A stretch of DNA of 64,000 nucleotides from Cyclobacteriaceae bacterium (GCA_019638235.1 JAHBUE010000002.1:1-64000), one strand, 5' to 3'; positions 8,595 through 18,607 are shown, counted from the stretch's first letter. Made by a program: numbers and translations. Notes: generated by a model from the letters alone, not told the origin.

Positions 8595-11500
8595 TCACTT
8601 TTTAATCTTCTTCTTTTGCTTCTCTCTTTCCTTAGCTTCCTGATAGCGGCTTAACTGATACAAAATACCCCGAAGCGGAATGACTACCCAATCGGGACGG
8701 CCATTGAGTTCGTAACCCAGTTCGTAAATCGCTTTCTCAAGAAGAAAGATGCGAATAAGAATTTCGTTTTCATCCGATAGTTCCTTGCCAAGCCCCATTC
8801 GTTCAAGATAAGCACCGAGATAGAACCGGCTTACATAGTGCTGCCACTGTTCAGCCCATTGTTCGAGAAACTCCATATCGCGGGCACGATAATTTTCGTT
8901 CAGCAAAATTTTTCCAAAAGCGGCATACTGAAAAGAACGCATCATTCCGGCAACATCTTTCAGCGGGTTTTTCTTTAACCGTCTTTCGCTGAATGAAAAA
9001 CCGGGTTCACCTTCAAAATCAATAATTGTAAAATCCTTACCGGTAAACAATACCTGCCCCAGGTGATAGTCGCCATGAATGCGTGTTTTTATTGCAGTAA
9101 TGCGTGCTTCGTAAATTTCTTTGAAGCAATTCAACACTTCGTTTTCCAGCCCAAGAGTTTTCTTGCCCATCTCGCGTATTTCCGGAGCAAGTTTTGGCAG
9201 CGATTCTTCCAACAAATTAAACCTGTCGCGCACTAATTTGCGCAGCGAAGAATATAATGAACGTTGATAGTTAGCCGTAAAATATTCCGGGGCAAAGGAA
9301 GGGTTACTGCTGTCGGATGCTAATGCAAGGTGCATTTCGGCAGTACGCTGCCCCATACGTGCCACGCGTTCATAAAAACCTCTCCCGATAAATTCCTGAA
9401 TTAATTCAGGCGCTTCTTCAAACGCAATGCTTGCCTTGTTAATCATGCCTGGCAATTTCTCCTTACGCGCTTTGGTGATTACCCGCTCAAAAAAACGCCC
9501 GACAGAATCCGTTGTCATTGCCCAGGCATCGCCCTGGTTTTCTACTTTTTCCTGCAACAACCCAAACACCATTACTTTACCTTCCGCATCGGCAAACTCT
9601 ACACTGCCTGTATATTTCGGGCTGTTACCAAAGCTGGTGTGTTCGGAAAGGAAACGGATTATTTCCAGTTCAGGATTGATTTCACGTTCAAGCTTCCTGT
9701 AAAACTTGAAGAAATACTTATCGTTATATACAATAGCGGTGTTGCTTGTATCGGCTTTCAACACTTTTGAGTCAATATCACCATCAATACTAATCTTATT
9801 AAACACACTGGAGTTAAATTCAAGCACGCCATCATCAAGTTTGATGCGTGAACGTTTGTCCATATTCATCAACAGGAAATCGCGGAACTGCTTATCGTAG
9901 CTGCTATCTATTACAAATCCTGCTTCATCCTGAATTACGGCACGGCACACCACACTTTGCACTTGATACTCTACGCGCTCCATAACCGTATCGGACGGGG
10001 CAAACATAAGCGGAAGAAAGTAAAGTTCAGGCAATCGCTGCACGTAGTGAACTTCAACAACCATCAGATAATGGGTTTGTCCGTTCACCTTTACAGGGAT
10101 AATTTTTTCAATAGCCATTTTACTGATGGCTTTTGCCTTACCACCAAACCAGCGACACTTTTTCATAAAGGGCGGCAATATCTTGCGTTCAAACTGGCGC
10201 TTTTCGTTATAGGAATTAAAGACTTTTTCCCACGAAAGTTCTGTTGAGAACAACGGCAACTCGCCACCCGACTCAGCCTTTGTGCGCTTCTCTGCCGTAT
10301 CAAGCTGAAGCCAGTAATAACCGTAAGGGCCAATGGTAATGGAGTATTGCCCTTCGCCCACATTCATAAAACGGTTCTGGCTGAATACTTCGGTTACATC
10401 GCAATCTTTAAACTCCGCAAGGTTTAATGTTGTAACCTGAGAAAACTGCGAAAGGTTAGCCACCAAAATAATTTGCTGTTTATCGTGCGAGCGCAAAAAA
10501 CACAACACTTTATTATTTGTGCTGTCGATAAACTTCATATCTCCCCTACCGAAAACACTCAGGCGTTTGCGCATGGCTACTACCTGGCGCAGCCACCAGA
10601 GTAACGATGAAGTATTATCATCCTGCGTAGCCACGTTAACGGATTCGTAGCGATAAACCGGGTCGGTGATTACCGGCAAGTAAAGTTGTTGCGGGTTAGC
10701 GTTAGAAAAACCGGCATTCAGGTTCATGTTCCACTGCATAGGCGTTCGCACCCCGAAGCGGTCGCCTAAGTAAACGTTATCACCCATTCCGATTTCATCG
10801 CCATAGTATAACACCGGTGTGCCCGGCAACGAAAACAAAATCGTGTACAGTAATTCAATCTTTCTTCTGTCATTTTTTAACAAGGGCGCCAATCGCCTGC
10901 GGATACCTGCATTGTATTTTGTGTGCGGGTCTGTGGCATACGCTTTAAGCAGATAATCCTTTTCTTCTTCGGTAACCATTTCAAGCCCAAGTTCATCGTG
11001 GTTGCGCAAAAACAAAGCCCATTGGCAATTTGGCGGAGTAACCGGGGTTTGCTCTAATATATCTACAATGGGATAACTGTCTTCCGTGCGCAGGCCGAGA
11101 AACAATCGCGGCATTAACGGGTAATTAAAATTCATGTGGCACTCCTGCCCGTTGCCGAAGTACGCAGCGGCATCTTCGGGCCACAGGTTTGCTTCCGCCA
11201 TCAACACCCTGTCTTTATAATGTTTGTCGATATGCGCGCGTATGCGTTTTAAAAAGGCATGTGTTTGCGGAAGGTTTTCACAACTTGTTCCTTCTTCTTC
11301 AAACAGAAACGGAACGGACGCCAGGCGAAATCCATCAACACCAAGTTTCATCCAGAAGTCGATAATCTTAATCATCTCCATCTGCACTTCGGGGTTATCG
11401 TAATTCAACTCTGGTTGATGCCGGTAAAATCGATGCCAGTAGTAGTCTTTTGCTTCATTATCCCACGACCAGTTCGATGCTTCATCGCTCTGAACAATCA

Positions 11501-11942
11501 ACCGCGCTTCTTTATATTTATCAGGTGTATTACTCCACACATAAAATTCGCGATAGCGCGACCCGGCTTTGGCTTTTCGCGCACGTTTAAACCAGGGGTG
11601 CTGGTCGGACGTATGATTAAGGGCAAACTCCGTTACTACCTTAATGCCCCGTGCATGTGCTTCTTTTAAAAAGATTTTGAAATCGGCCAGCGTACCGAAA
11701 TCAGGATGCACATCGTAATGGTCGGTTACGTCATAGCCATCATCTTTTAATGGCGAAGGATAAAACGGCAATAACCATAATGCCGTTACACCTAAATCTT
11801 CCAGGTAATCAAGTTTTTCTATCAACCCGTTAAAGTCTCCAATACCATCGCCATTACTATCGTAAAAAGCGCGCACAGACAATTCATAAAAGATTGCATC
11901 TTTAAACCAGGTTGGGTCATATTTTTTTGATGCTGCGCTCAT
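8595..11942 (-). CDS. treS: Trehalose synthase-maltokinase fusion; TreS half lacks the nucleophile Asp
   Basis: The 1115-residue protein has the TreS-Pep2 fusion layout. Residues 1-560 form a GH13 trehalose synthase-like domain; about 590-1100 form a maltokinase. The kinase half keeps RIHGDYHLGQVL and DFEGEPGFSFSERR, so maltose to maltose-1-phosphate looks possible. In the TreS half the usual GFRLDAVPYL becomes GFRLASVPFL: the nucleophile Asp is Ala at residue 208 (codon GCG, 11319-11321 on the minus strand). The acid/base Glu (MAEANLWPED) and stabiliser Asp (LRNHDELGLEM) are present. Trehalose isomerisation by this domain is therefore doubtful; it may be a structural or regulatory cap for the kinase. 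The gene starts one base after the glgE stop (TGAAATG), indicating coupling. Confidence 0.92.
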   Translation of the reverse strand: MSAASKKYDPTWFKDAIFYELSVRAFYDSNGDGIGDFNGLIEKLDYLEDLGVTALWLLPFYPSPLKDDGYDVTDHYDVHPDFGTLADFKIFLKEAHARGIKVVTEFALNHTSDQHPWFKRARKAKAGSRYREFYVWSNTPDKYKEARLIVQSDEASNWSWDNEAKDYYWHRFYRHQPELNYDNPEVQMEMIKIIDFWMKLGVDGFRLASVPFLFEEEGTSCENLPQTHAFLKRIRAHIDKHYKDRVLMAEANLWPEDAAAYFGNGQECHMNFNYPLMPRLFLGLRTEDSYPIVDILEQTPVTPPNCQWALFLRNHDELGLEMVTEEEKDYLLKAYATDPHTKYNAGIRRRLAPLLKNDRRKIELLYTILFSLPGTPVLYYGDEIGMGDNVYLGDRFGVRTPMQWNMNLNAGFSNANPQQLYLPVITDPVYRYESVNVATQDDNTSSLLWWLRQVVAMRKRLSVFGRGDMKFIDSTNNKVLCFLRSHDKQQIILVANLSQFSQVTTLNLAEFKDCDVTEVFSQNRFMNVGEGQYSITIGPYGYYWLQLDTAEKRTKAESGGELPLFSTELSWEKVFNSYNEKRQFERKILPPFMKKCRWFGGKAKAISKMAIEKIIPVKVNGQTHYLMVVEVHYVQRLPELYFLPLMFAPSDTVMERVEYQVQSVVCRAVIQDEAGFVIDSSYDKQFRDFLLMNMDKRSRIKLDDGVLEFNSSVFNKISIDGDIDSKVLKADTSNTAIVYNDKYFFKFYRKLEREINPELEIIRFLSEHTSFGNSPKYTGSVEFADAEGKVMVFGLLQEKVENQGDAWAMTTDSVGRFFERVITKARKEKLPGMINKASIAFEEAPELIQEFIGRGFYERVARMGQRTAEMHLALASDSSNPSFAPEYFTANYQRSLYSSLRKLVRDRFNLLEESLPKLAPEIREMGKKTLGLENEVLNCFKEIYEARITAIKTRIHGDYHLGQVLFTGKDFTIIDFEGEPGFSFSERRLKKNPLKDVAGMMRSFQYAAFGKILLNENYRARDMEFLEQWAEQWQHYVSRFYLGAYLERMGLGKELSDENEILIRIFLLEKAIYELGYELNGRPDWVVIPLRGILYQLSRYQEAKEREKQKKKIKK

Positions 11943-11943
11943 T

Positions 11944-13893
11944 TCACATTTGAGATTCGTGGATTTCTACTTTAAATAGGTGAAAGGGAATTTTATGCGG
12001 ATTCAACTCAACATAATTCCATTCCTGTGTCCAGGTGTATTGTTCGTCCGTTATCAAATCATGCACTTTAATGTTGATATACCCGTTCACCTTTAAAATA
12101 TGTAACGGCAATTGCAAATATCCCCGATGTGTGTTATGCTGGTCGAGGTTAACCACAATCAATATAATATCCCTACGGTCGTCCGTATATTTCAAATACG
12201 CTAATAAAGATGCATCTTCAATATGACAAAAATGAATGTTCCAGGTTGACTGAAGGGCAGGGTGTTGTTTACGTGCTTTGTTGATTAAAGAAATAATATC
12301 GGTCATCCGGTTAACGCGCTTCCAATCGTATTGCTTGATTTCAAATTTTTCTGAATCAAAGTACTCTTCCTTTCCGGGGATAGGATTATTTTCATAAAAT
12401 TCATACGGTGGCCCGTAAATACCATAGTTGGAAGATAACGTTGCCGCAAGCGCAAGGCGAATGATAAACATATTCTCGCCCTGATGCTGCAAATGATACG
12501 GCAATATATCGGGTGTGTTTGGCCAAAAGTTAGGGCGGAAATAATTACGCGAAGGGCCGTGCACAAGTTCATTCATATACTCCATTAATTCCTGTTTGGA
12601 AACCCGCCAGGTAAAGTATGTGTACGATTGTGTAAATCCTGATTTACCAAGCGATGACATGATTTTCGAGCGGGTGAACGCTTCCGACAGAAAAATTATA
12701 TCCGGGTGTTGCTTATGCACTTCACCGATAACCCACTCCCAAAACGGAATTGGTTTGGTGTGGGGATTATCTACCCTGAAAATTGTTACGCCCTGTTCTA
12801 TCCAAAAAAGAATAACTGATTTTAACTCTTCCCACAACTCACGCCACAATTCACATTCAAAATTGAAAGGATAAATATCCTGATATTTTTTAGGCGGATT
12901 CTCGGCATACTGTATGGAACCATCAGGCCGTTGCTTAAACCAGTCGGGGTGTTGTTTTACATACGGATGGTCGGGTGCACATTGAAAGGCAAGGTCAAGC
13001 GCAATATCAATCTTTAATTTTTTCGCTTCCGCGATTACGTGTTTATAATCTTCCAGGGTTCCTAATTCGGGGTGAATTGATTTGTGTCCCCCCTCATCGC
13101 TACCGATAGCCCAGGGCGAGCCGGGTTCCTCCTCAACTGCACGAACGTTATTGTTCTTTCCTTTCCTGTTAATCTTACCGATAGGATGAACAGGCGGCAG
13201 GTACAACACATCAAAGCCCATAGCCGAAATACGGGGCAATAATTTTACAACGTCTTTAAACGTGCCATGCTTACCGTTAGCGGACGCAGACCGGGGAAAA
13301 AGTTCATACCATGTACTGAACATCGCCCGGCTTGATTCTACAACAACCGAAAGTTCGCGCGCAAAGCGGCTTTCATGTTTACGAAGCGGATGCGTTTGAA
13401 CAAGCTGCGCAAACTCATCTGATTGAACAAAAGCTACGTTATCATGGTACTTCTTCTCATCGCGAAAGCCTTTTGCATAGTTCAGCAGTTCCTTGTTCTT
13501 TCCGGCAGCGAGTTCATCCAGCAGCAGGGCGCCTTCCTGAAACTCAAGTTTCACATCAAGCATGGCCGATATTTTTTTCAGGATGCCGTCATGCCATGTT
13601 TCAAAATGGTCAATCCACGCTTCAACCGTAAAGCTGTAAGGTTTTTTTTCTGTTGTATGAAATGACGCCCCCCAACTGTCGTTACCAATGTGAGTCATTG
13701 GCACACGCTGCCATGTTTTGCTGCCTGTTGTTTTATAAAGCACATCGGCACGGATATGGTCGTGGCCATCGGCAAAAATATCGGCTGTAACATCAACCCG
13801 TTCGCCTACGGTGCGCCTCGCAGGATAGCGACCGCCATCAATATCCGGTTGAGCATTTTCAATAACTACACGCACCTGTCCTTCTGTTATCAT
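11944..13893 (-). CDS. glgE: Alpha-1,4-glucan:maltose-1-phosphate maltosyltransferase
   Basis: Transfers maltosyl units from maltose-1-phosphate onto alpha-glucan. The N-terminal beta domain starts RVVIENAQPDIDGGRYPARR, typical of GlgE (the motif spans residues 8-27). The GH13 subfamily 3 catalytic sequences are intact: nucleophile in IFRVDNPHTKPIPFWEW, acid/base Glu in IIFLSEAFTRSKIM, and the NTPDILPYHLQ segment. Length (649) is normal. It lies directly upstream of the TreS-maltokinase gene, whose kinase domain would supply its substrate, and 9 bases downstream of the amylase gene stop. Confidence 0.96.
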   Translation of the reverse strand: MITEGQVRVVIENAQPDIDGGRYPARRTVGERVDVTADIFADGHDHIRADVLYKTTGSKTWQRVPMTHIGNDSWGASFHTTEKKPYSFTVEAWIDHFETWHDGILKKISAMLDVKLEFQEGALLLDELAAGKNKELLNYAKGFRDEKKYHDNVAFVQSDEFAQLVQTHPLRKHESRFARELSVVVESSRAMFSTWYELFPRSASANGKHGTFKDVVKLLPRISAMGFDVLYLPPVHPIGKINRKGKNNNVRAVEEEPGSPWAIGSDEGGHKSIHPELGTLEDYKHVIAEAKKLKIDIALDLAFQCAPDHPYVKQHPDWFKQRPDGSIQYAENPPKKYQDIYPFNFECELWRELWEELKSVILFWIEQGVTIFRVDNPHTKPIPFWEWVIGEVHKQHPDIIFLSEAFTRSKIMSSLGKSGFTQSYTYFTWRVSKQELMEYMNELVHGPSRNYFRPNFWPNTPDILPYHLQHQGENMFIIRLALAATLSSNYGIYGPPYEFYENNPIPGKEEYFDSEKFEIKQYDWKRVNRMTDIISLINKARKQHPALQSTWNIHFCHIEDASLLAYLKYTDDRRDIILIVVNLDQHNTHRGYLQLPLHILKVNGYINIKVHDLITDEQYTWTQEWNYVELNPHKIPFHLFKVEIHESQM

Positions 13894-13902
13894 ATACTAA
13901 TT

Positions 13903-15699
13903 CTATTCTATCTCAAATATAAAAGCGCCATAAGCAGGTAACTCAACCTGCACTGCATTCTCTATTACTGTAAGTTCGTCACCTTGCCACAGCATATCTT
14001 TTAAGGAGTATGTTTTACCAACATCAAGCGAAAGCTTTGCAGCGATTTCCTGCGGAACAGAAACGTTAATCTTTCGGGGTGTTGCATTGAAGCCTGCCAC
14101 AATCAGCAACCGCTTACCGGACGTGTAGCGCACACAGGCAAAAACATCATCACCAAAATTTTTATTTTCAATATTGAATGCGGTAATATCTTCATACTCA
14201 CCTTCCACAATGGCTTCATGCTTTGCCGAAAGAGTTAACAACGTGGAATAAAAATTTCGCAAACGCTGTTGGTCTTCACTTAACAGCGCACCATCAAACG
14301 CTCCGCCATTCATCCATTTCTGGTGTTCGGGCACACCCCAATAATCAAATATAGTAGTGCGTCCATCATCACCCTGAAATCCTTCCGTTCCTTCTCCCGG
14401 CTCGCCTACTTCCTGTCCGAAGTAAATCATTACAGGCCCTCTGTCAACCGTTGCGCTGATTACCATTGCCGGTGCTGCCTTCCAGGGGTTGCCTGCAAAA
14501 AATCGCGAAGCAATGCGCTGTTCATCGTGGTTTTCAAGAAAGTGAAGCATGTTGGCATTAATACCGTTCAATCGTTGCTGAATAGCCGCAATGTCTTTGG
14601 TGCTGCGCTCTTTGTTAATCAGCAGGCGCAGAGTATCGTACAACAACACTTTATCATACAGGTAATCAAACCTGCCTTGCTCAATGTAATTTCGGTACGC
14701 ATCAGGATTATAAATTTCGGCAATAAAAATAATTTCCGGGTTTACCGCTTTCACTTGCGGAATTACCCAATGCCAAAACTCTACGGGAACCATCTCGGCC
14801 ATATCGCAACGGAAGCCATCTACTTTTTTACCTGCCCAGTACACTAAAATATCTTTCATCTTAACCCACGTATCGGGCACGGGGTCAAAATGTTTTGTTC
14901 TTCCGTTTTCAATATCAACTCCGTAGTTAAGTTTTATGGTTTCAAACCATTCATCTATACCGGGCGTTGCTGTAAACTGGTCGTTGCCGGTTACTTTGGC
15001 CGGTGTTTCGTCAAACTTTCCGTCTTTCGTAGGAAATTCATGTCCTTCGCCCAGCGCAACATAATCTGCCGGAACCTGAAACGACTGCCCCGGCAAATAG
15101 TAAAAGTTGTTACCTGGTTTAAACCGAACGGTATTATCATCAAACTCGCCCAAATCAATTACGCCTTTAGGTTTTGCATCCGATTTGTACGCCCGCGCAA
15201 CGTGATTGGGCACAAAATCAATCAACACGCTCATACCGTGCTTATGGGTGCGCTCAATCAACGCTTCAAATTCTTTCATCCTGTCGGGAATGTTATTCGC
15301 CAGGTCAGGATTTACATCGTAGTAATCTTTAATAGCATAAGGCGACCCTGCCCTGCCTTTCACCACATCGGCATCGTCAAGGGGTATACCATACCGGGTA
15401 TAATCCGTAATTACGCCATGTTCAATTACGCCCGTGTACCAAACATGGGTAATGCCCATTTCTTTTATCGCCTGCAATGCCTTGTCGTTTATATCGGCAA
15501 ATTTCCCGACACCGTTTTCCCCCAGGGTTCCGTAAGGCTTGTTCAGGGTTTGCTTGTTTCCAAAAAGGCGTGTCATTACCTGGTAAATAATTACCTTCCG
15601 GGAGTCCGTCTTCATAGCTGGAACAGCAGGGATTTGTTCTTTCTGCCTGCCACAGGAAATAACAACAATTGCGACTAAAATAAGAGTAATTCTGAGCAT
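13903..15699 (-). CDS. Lipoprotein alpha-amylase family (GH13) enzyme
   Basis: The reading frame is open to 15831, but the ATG at 15697-15699 is chosen because it starts a lipoprotein signal, MLRITLILVAIVVISCGRQ, with lipobox Cys at residue 17; that gives 598 residues. GH13 catalytic regions are complete: nucleophile in DGFRCDMAEMVPVEFWHW, acid/base Glu in IIFIAEIYNPDAY, and the stabilising Asp in FLENHDEQRIAS. It probably cleaves alpha-1,4-glucans or maltodextrin in the periplasm or at the outer membrane, feeding maltose to the kinase/GlgE branch encoded downstream. Substrate is inferred from family and context only. Confidence 0.9.
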   Translation of the reverse strand: MLRITLILVAIVVISCGRQKEQIPAVPAMKTDSRKVIIYQVMTRLFGNKQTLNKPYGTLGENGVGKFADINDKALQAIKEMGITHVWYTGVIEHGVITDYTRYGIPLDDADVVKGRAGSPYAIKDYYDVNPDLANNIPDRMKEFEALIERTHKHGMSVLIDFVPNHVARAYKSDAKPKGVIDLGEFDDNTVRFKPGNNFYYLPGQSFQVPADYVALGEGHEFPTKDGKFDETPAKVTGNDQFTATPGIDEWFETIKLNYGVDIENGRTKHFDPVPDTWVKMKDILVYWAGKKVDGFRCDMAEMVPVEFWHWVIPQVKAVNPEIIFIAEIYNPDAYRNYIEQGRFDYLYDKVLLYDTLRLLINKERSTKDIAAIQQRLNGINANMLHFLENHDEQRIASRFFAGNPWKAAPAMVISATVDRGPVMIYFGQEVGEPGEGTEGFQGDDGRTTIFDYWGVPEHQKWMNGGAFDGALLSEDQQRLRNFYSTLLTLSAKHEAIVEGEYEDITAFNIENKNFGDDVFACVRYTSGKRLLIVAGFNATPRKINVSVPQEIAAKLSLDVGKTYSLKDMLWQGDELTVIENAVQVELPAYGAFIFEIE

Positions 15700-15873
15700 T
15701 CTGAAAGATAAGGAATGATTGGTTGTGGCAATTATTCCGCCCTGCAAAATTTCATGCAAACGATTGCAGTTATTTCTTACCGAAAACCAGAAATCACCTT
15801 CATTTACCTTCAAAAAAATATTTTTAAACAAACTGTTCCTTTATATTTACTTGTTTCGCAAATCTAAACCGCT

Positions 15874-17595
15874 ATGTATTTGAACGTTAAAGCTGTACAG
15901 GAAAACACCTATGATGCCATTGTTGTCGGAACCGGCATAAGTGGCGGATGGGCCGCTAAAGAACTCACCGAGAATGGATTAAAAACATTAGTGCTGGAGC
16001 GCGGCCGCGATGTTCAGCACCCGAATTACCCGACAGCCACCAAAGAGCCGTGGGAGCTTCCTTACGGAGACCGCCCCACTGCCGAAGACCTTGAGAAACA
16101 GGGCGTTCAAAACAGAACGGGGTACACCATCCGGCAATCTACCAAGCACTGGTTTGTTAACGACCTTGAAAATCCATACTACGAAAAAGAAGGAAAACGC
16201 TTCGACTGGATGCGCGGCTACCATGTGGGCGGCCGGTCGATTATGTGGGGACGGCAAAGCTACCGCTTCAGCGAAATCGACTTTGAAGCCAATGCCAAAG
16301 ATGGTGTTGGTGTAGATTGGCCTGTTCGGTATAAAGATCTCGCGCCCTGGTACGACCATGTTGAAACGTTTGTTGGTATAAGCGGCCAAGCCGAAGGATT
16401 GCCACAGCTTCCCGACAGCAAATTCATTGAGCCGATGGAGTTGAATTGCGTTGAGAAGGAACTGAAAAAATCGATGATGGATAAGTTCGGACGAACCTTA
16501 ACCATTGGCCGTGTAGCAAACCTTGCAGGCCCGTTGGCACATAATAAAAGTCCGCAGCGCGGCACCTGCCAATACCGGAACCTGTGCAGCAGGGGTTGTC
16601 CGTATGGCGCGTATTTCAGCAGCAACTCCGCTACCCTTCCGGCAGCAGCAGCCACCGGCAACATGACCTTGCGCGCCAACTCTATTGTATACGAGTTGAT
16701 TTACGATGAACAAAAAGGAAAGGCAACCGGTGTAAAAGTGCTGGATGCCGAAACTGGCGAGCAACATGAGTTTTACGCACGGGTTATTTTCCTGTGCGCT
16801 TCCACGATGGGCTCGACCTATATTATGCTCAACTCAATTTCAAACCGGTTCCCCAACGGTTTTGGCAACGACAGTGGCGAGTTGGGTTGCAACATCATGG
16901 ATCACCACCTTGGTTCAGGCGCAAGTGCTCAAGTGGAAGGCTTTGACGATGTTTATTACTTTGGAAGAAGGGCTAACGGCATTTACATTCCGCGCTACCG
17001 TAACATTGGCAACGACAAGCGCGATTACCTGCGCGGGTTTGGTTACCAGGGTGGCGCAAGCCGGCAGGGCTGGTGGCGACTGGTGAGTGAAGCCAGCATT
17101 GGCGCTGATTTGAAAGAAGCCGCTACCACGCCCGGCAAATGGAGCTTTGGCATGACAGGCTTTGGAGAAATTCTGCCCGACCACAGCAACCGTGTTACCA
17201 TTAACCCCGATAAGAAAGACAAGTACGGGCTGCCCACCCTGCTGTTCGACACCGAGTTTAAGGAGAACGACTTCAAAATGCGCAAAGACATAGCTGCCGA
17301 TGCTGCCGAAATGTTAGATGCTGCCGGCTTTAAAAATGTGCACACGTTTGATAACCCCAACTCGCACGGCATTGGTCTGGGCATACACGAAATGGGTACT
17401 GCACGAATGGGCAAAGACCCGAAAACCTCGGTATTAAACAAATGGAACCAGGTGCATGCCTGCAAAAATGTTTTTGTTACCGATGGTTCGTTTATGACGT
17501 CCGCATCATGTGTAAATCCATCATTAACCTATATGGCGTTTACCGCACGCGCTGTAAACCATGCCGTTGAAGAAATGAAAAAACAAAACCTGTAA
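15874..17595 (+). CDS. GMC-family oxidoreductase (gluconate 2-dehydrogenase large-subunit type)
   Basis: An FAD-dependent alcohol/sugar dehydrogenase of 573 residues. The dinucleotide-binding motif VVGTGISGGWAAKELT is at about residues 16-31, followed by GGRSIMWGRQSYR near 120 and the GMC C-terminal active-site block HEMGTARMG and CVNPSLTYMAF around 505-560. A four-Cys patch (CQYRNLCSRGCPYG, near 233) is typical of the gluconate/sorbitol-dehydrogenase-type branch. The following gene, 12 bases on, encodes its usual small partner, so an electron-donating membrane complex acting on a sugar or sugar acid is likely. No twin-arginine signal is visible here; it may be carried across by the partner. 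Confidence 0.93.
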   Translation: MYLNVKAVQENTYDAIVVGTGISGGWAAKELTENGLKTLVLERGRDVQHPNYPTATKEPWELPYGDRPTAEDLEKQGVQNRTGYTIRQSTKHWFVNDLENPYYEKEGKRFDWMRGYHVGGRSIMWGRQSYRFSEIDFEANAKDGVGVDWPVRYKDLAPWYDHVETFVGISGQAEGLPQLPDSKFIEPMELNCVEKELKKSMMDKFGRTLTIGRVANLAGPLAHNKSPQRGTCQYRNLCSRGCPYGAYFSSNSATLPAAAATGNMTLRANSIVYELIYDEQKGKATGVKVLDAETGEQHEFYARVIFLCASTMGSTYIMLNSISNRFPNGFGNDSGELGCNIMDHHLGSGASAQVEGFDDVYYFGRRANGIYIPRYRNIGNDKRDYLRGFGYQGGASRQGWWRLVSEASIGADLKEAATTPGKWSFGMTGFGEILPDHSNRVTINPDKKDKYGLPTLLFDTEFKENDFKMRKDIAADAAEMLDAAGFKNVHTFDNPNSHGIGLGIHEMGTARMGKDPKTSVLNKWNQVHACKNVFVTDGSFMTSASCVNPSLTYMAFTARAVNHAVEEMKKQNL

Positions 17596-17607
17596 GCTGC
17601 CTTTATT

Positions 17608-18153
17608 ATGAACAGACGAGAAGTAATTAAACGTACCGCCATCCTGATGGGAGGCGTTGTTTCGGCTCCTACCATCATGGCTATACTGAAAGGCTGTAAA
17701 GCCACTCCCGGTATAGCATGGCAGCCTAAATATTTTACACAAGCGCAAGCTTATGTAGTTACAGAAGTTGCCGAAATCATAATACCCAAAACCGATACCC
17801 CAGGCGCCAAAGATGCAGGCGTGCCTGCCTTTATTGAAGAGTTGATTTTTGAAGTATATAACGAAACCGACCGCACCAAATTTGTAACCGCATTAGATGA
17901 TTTCACTACGTCAACCAATTTTCACAATCTATCTGCCGAAGAGCAAAAAAACGTAGTTATTGAAGCTCACACAAAAGCCATTAACGAAAAAGCGCAAGAG
18001 CGGCCTTTTATACTGCGTATGAAAGAACTCACCATGTCGGGCTTCTTCTCCAGCCAACCGGGAGCTACTGAAGTATTACGTTACGAAGCCGTGCCGGGGC
18101 GTTACGAAGGCTGCATACCCTTTGAAGATATTGGAAAGGCGTGGGCGATGTGA
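17608..18153 (+). CDS. Gluconate 2-dehydrogenase subunit 3 family protein
   Basis: A 181-residue small subunit that pairs with GMC dehydrogenases. It begins MNRREVIKRTAILMGGVVSA, a twin-arginine-like export signal (RRE plus hydrophobic segment), followed by Cys at about residue 31. The middle region EVAEIIIPKTDTPGAKDAGVP (starting near residue 53) is the family hallmark. It is transcribed with the upstream GMC gene. The island described below begins within about 80 bases of its 3' end. Confidence 0.93.
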   Translation: MNRREVIKRTAILMGGVVSAPTIMAILKGCKATPGIAWQPKYFTQAQAYVVTEVAEIIIPKTDTPGAKDAGVPAFIEELIFEVYNETDRTKFVTALDDFTTSTNFHNLSAEEQKNVVIEAHTKAINEKAQERPFILRMKELTMSGFFSSQPGATEVLRYEAVPGRYEGCIPFEDIGKAWAM

Positions 18154-18232
18154 TTCATCAAAATAATATTCTTACTACCATCTTACGCAGTTTACTGGTA
18201 AGGACACCGACAAAGGCTTGATAAGACCTGAT

Positions 18233-18607
18233 TTATTTCACTAACACAGGTAAAGCAAATAAAATAGTTCCGATAATGAAAATTATGGTCAGGATGTGAA
18301 TTACATAGTGATTTGCTTTGAAAAAAATGAATTACTGAACAGTTCTTATCAACCAAAATAAAGAACAGCCTAACAAAAATACATTGCCCAATTTTGTGCT
18401 TATCAACTCGGTAGGAAATGCGAAACAGAGAACTGCGACAAATAAAAAATAATAAATGATTTGAACATTCAGGATTTGCATAATTCCCCTGTTGGCAAAA
18501 ATCAATTTTTTCAAATCATCATTCCATTTGAACACTTTCCAAAAACTAATATGAAACAGAGCAAATGCTAAATTGTAAAATCCACATATATAAATCACTA
18601 ATGTCAT
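18233..18607 (-). pseudogene. Small four-helix membrane protein gene broken by an in-frame stop
   Basis: The frame runs from ATG at 18607 to TAA at 18332-18334 (91 residues, three hydrophobic segments). After that stop the same frame continues for 32 codons reading FIFFKANHYV then a further membrane helix, and ends at TAA 18233-18235. The join RTVQ-stop-FIFF reads as one protein with a CAA or CAG changed to TAA, and the fourth helix is lost. I do not know a function; the protein resembles small uncharacterised membrane proteins of Bacteroidota. It sits at the left edge of the island and is a likely decayed passenger. Confidence 0.6.

Noticed and set aside
11628-11630. Glu at residue 105 of the TreS domain as a second catalytic loss
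   Set aside because: From memory, Glu occurs in this strand (ELVxNHTSDQHPWF) in many active TreS proteins, so it is normal variation, unlike the Ala at 208.
15700-15873. A specific promoter between the amylase and GMC genes
   Set aside because: The 174-base divergent gap must hold promoters, but no convincing Bacteroidota -33/-7 pair could be picked by eye.
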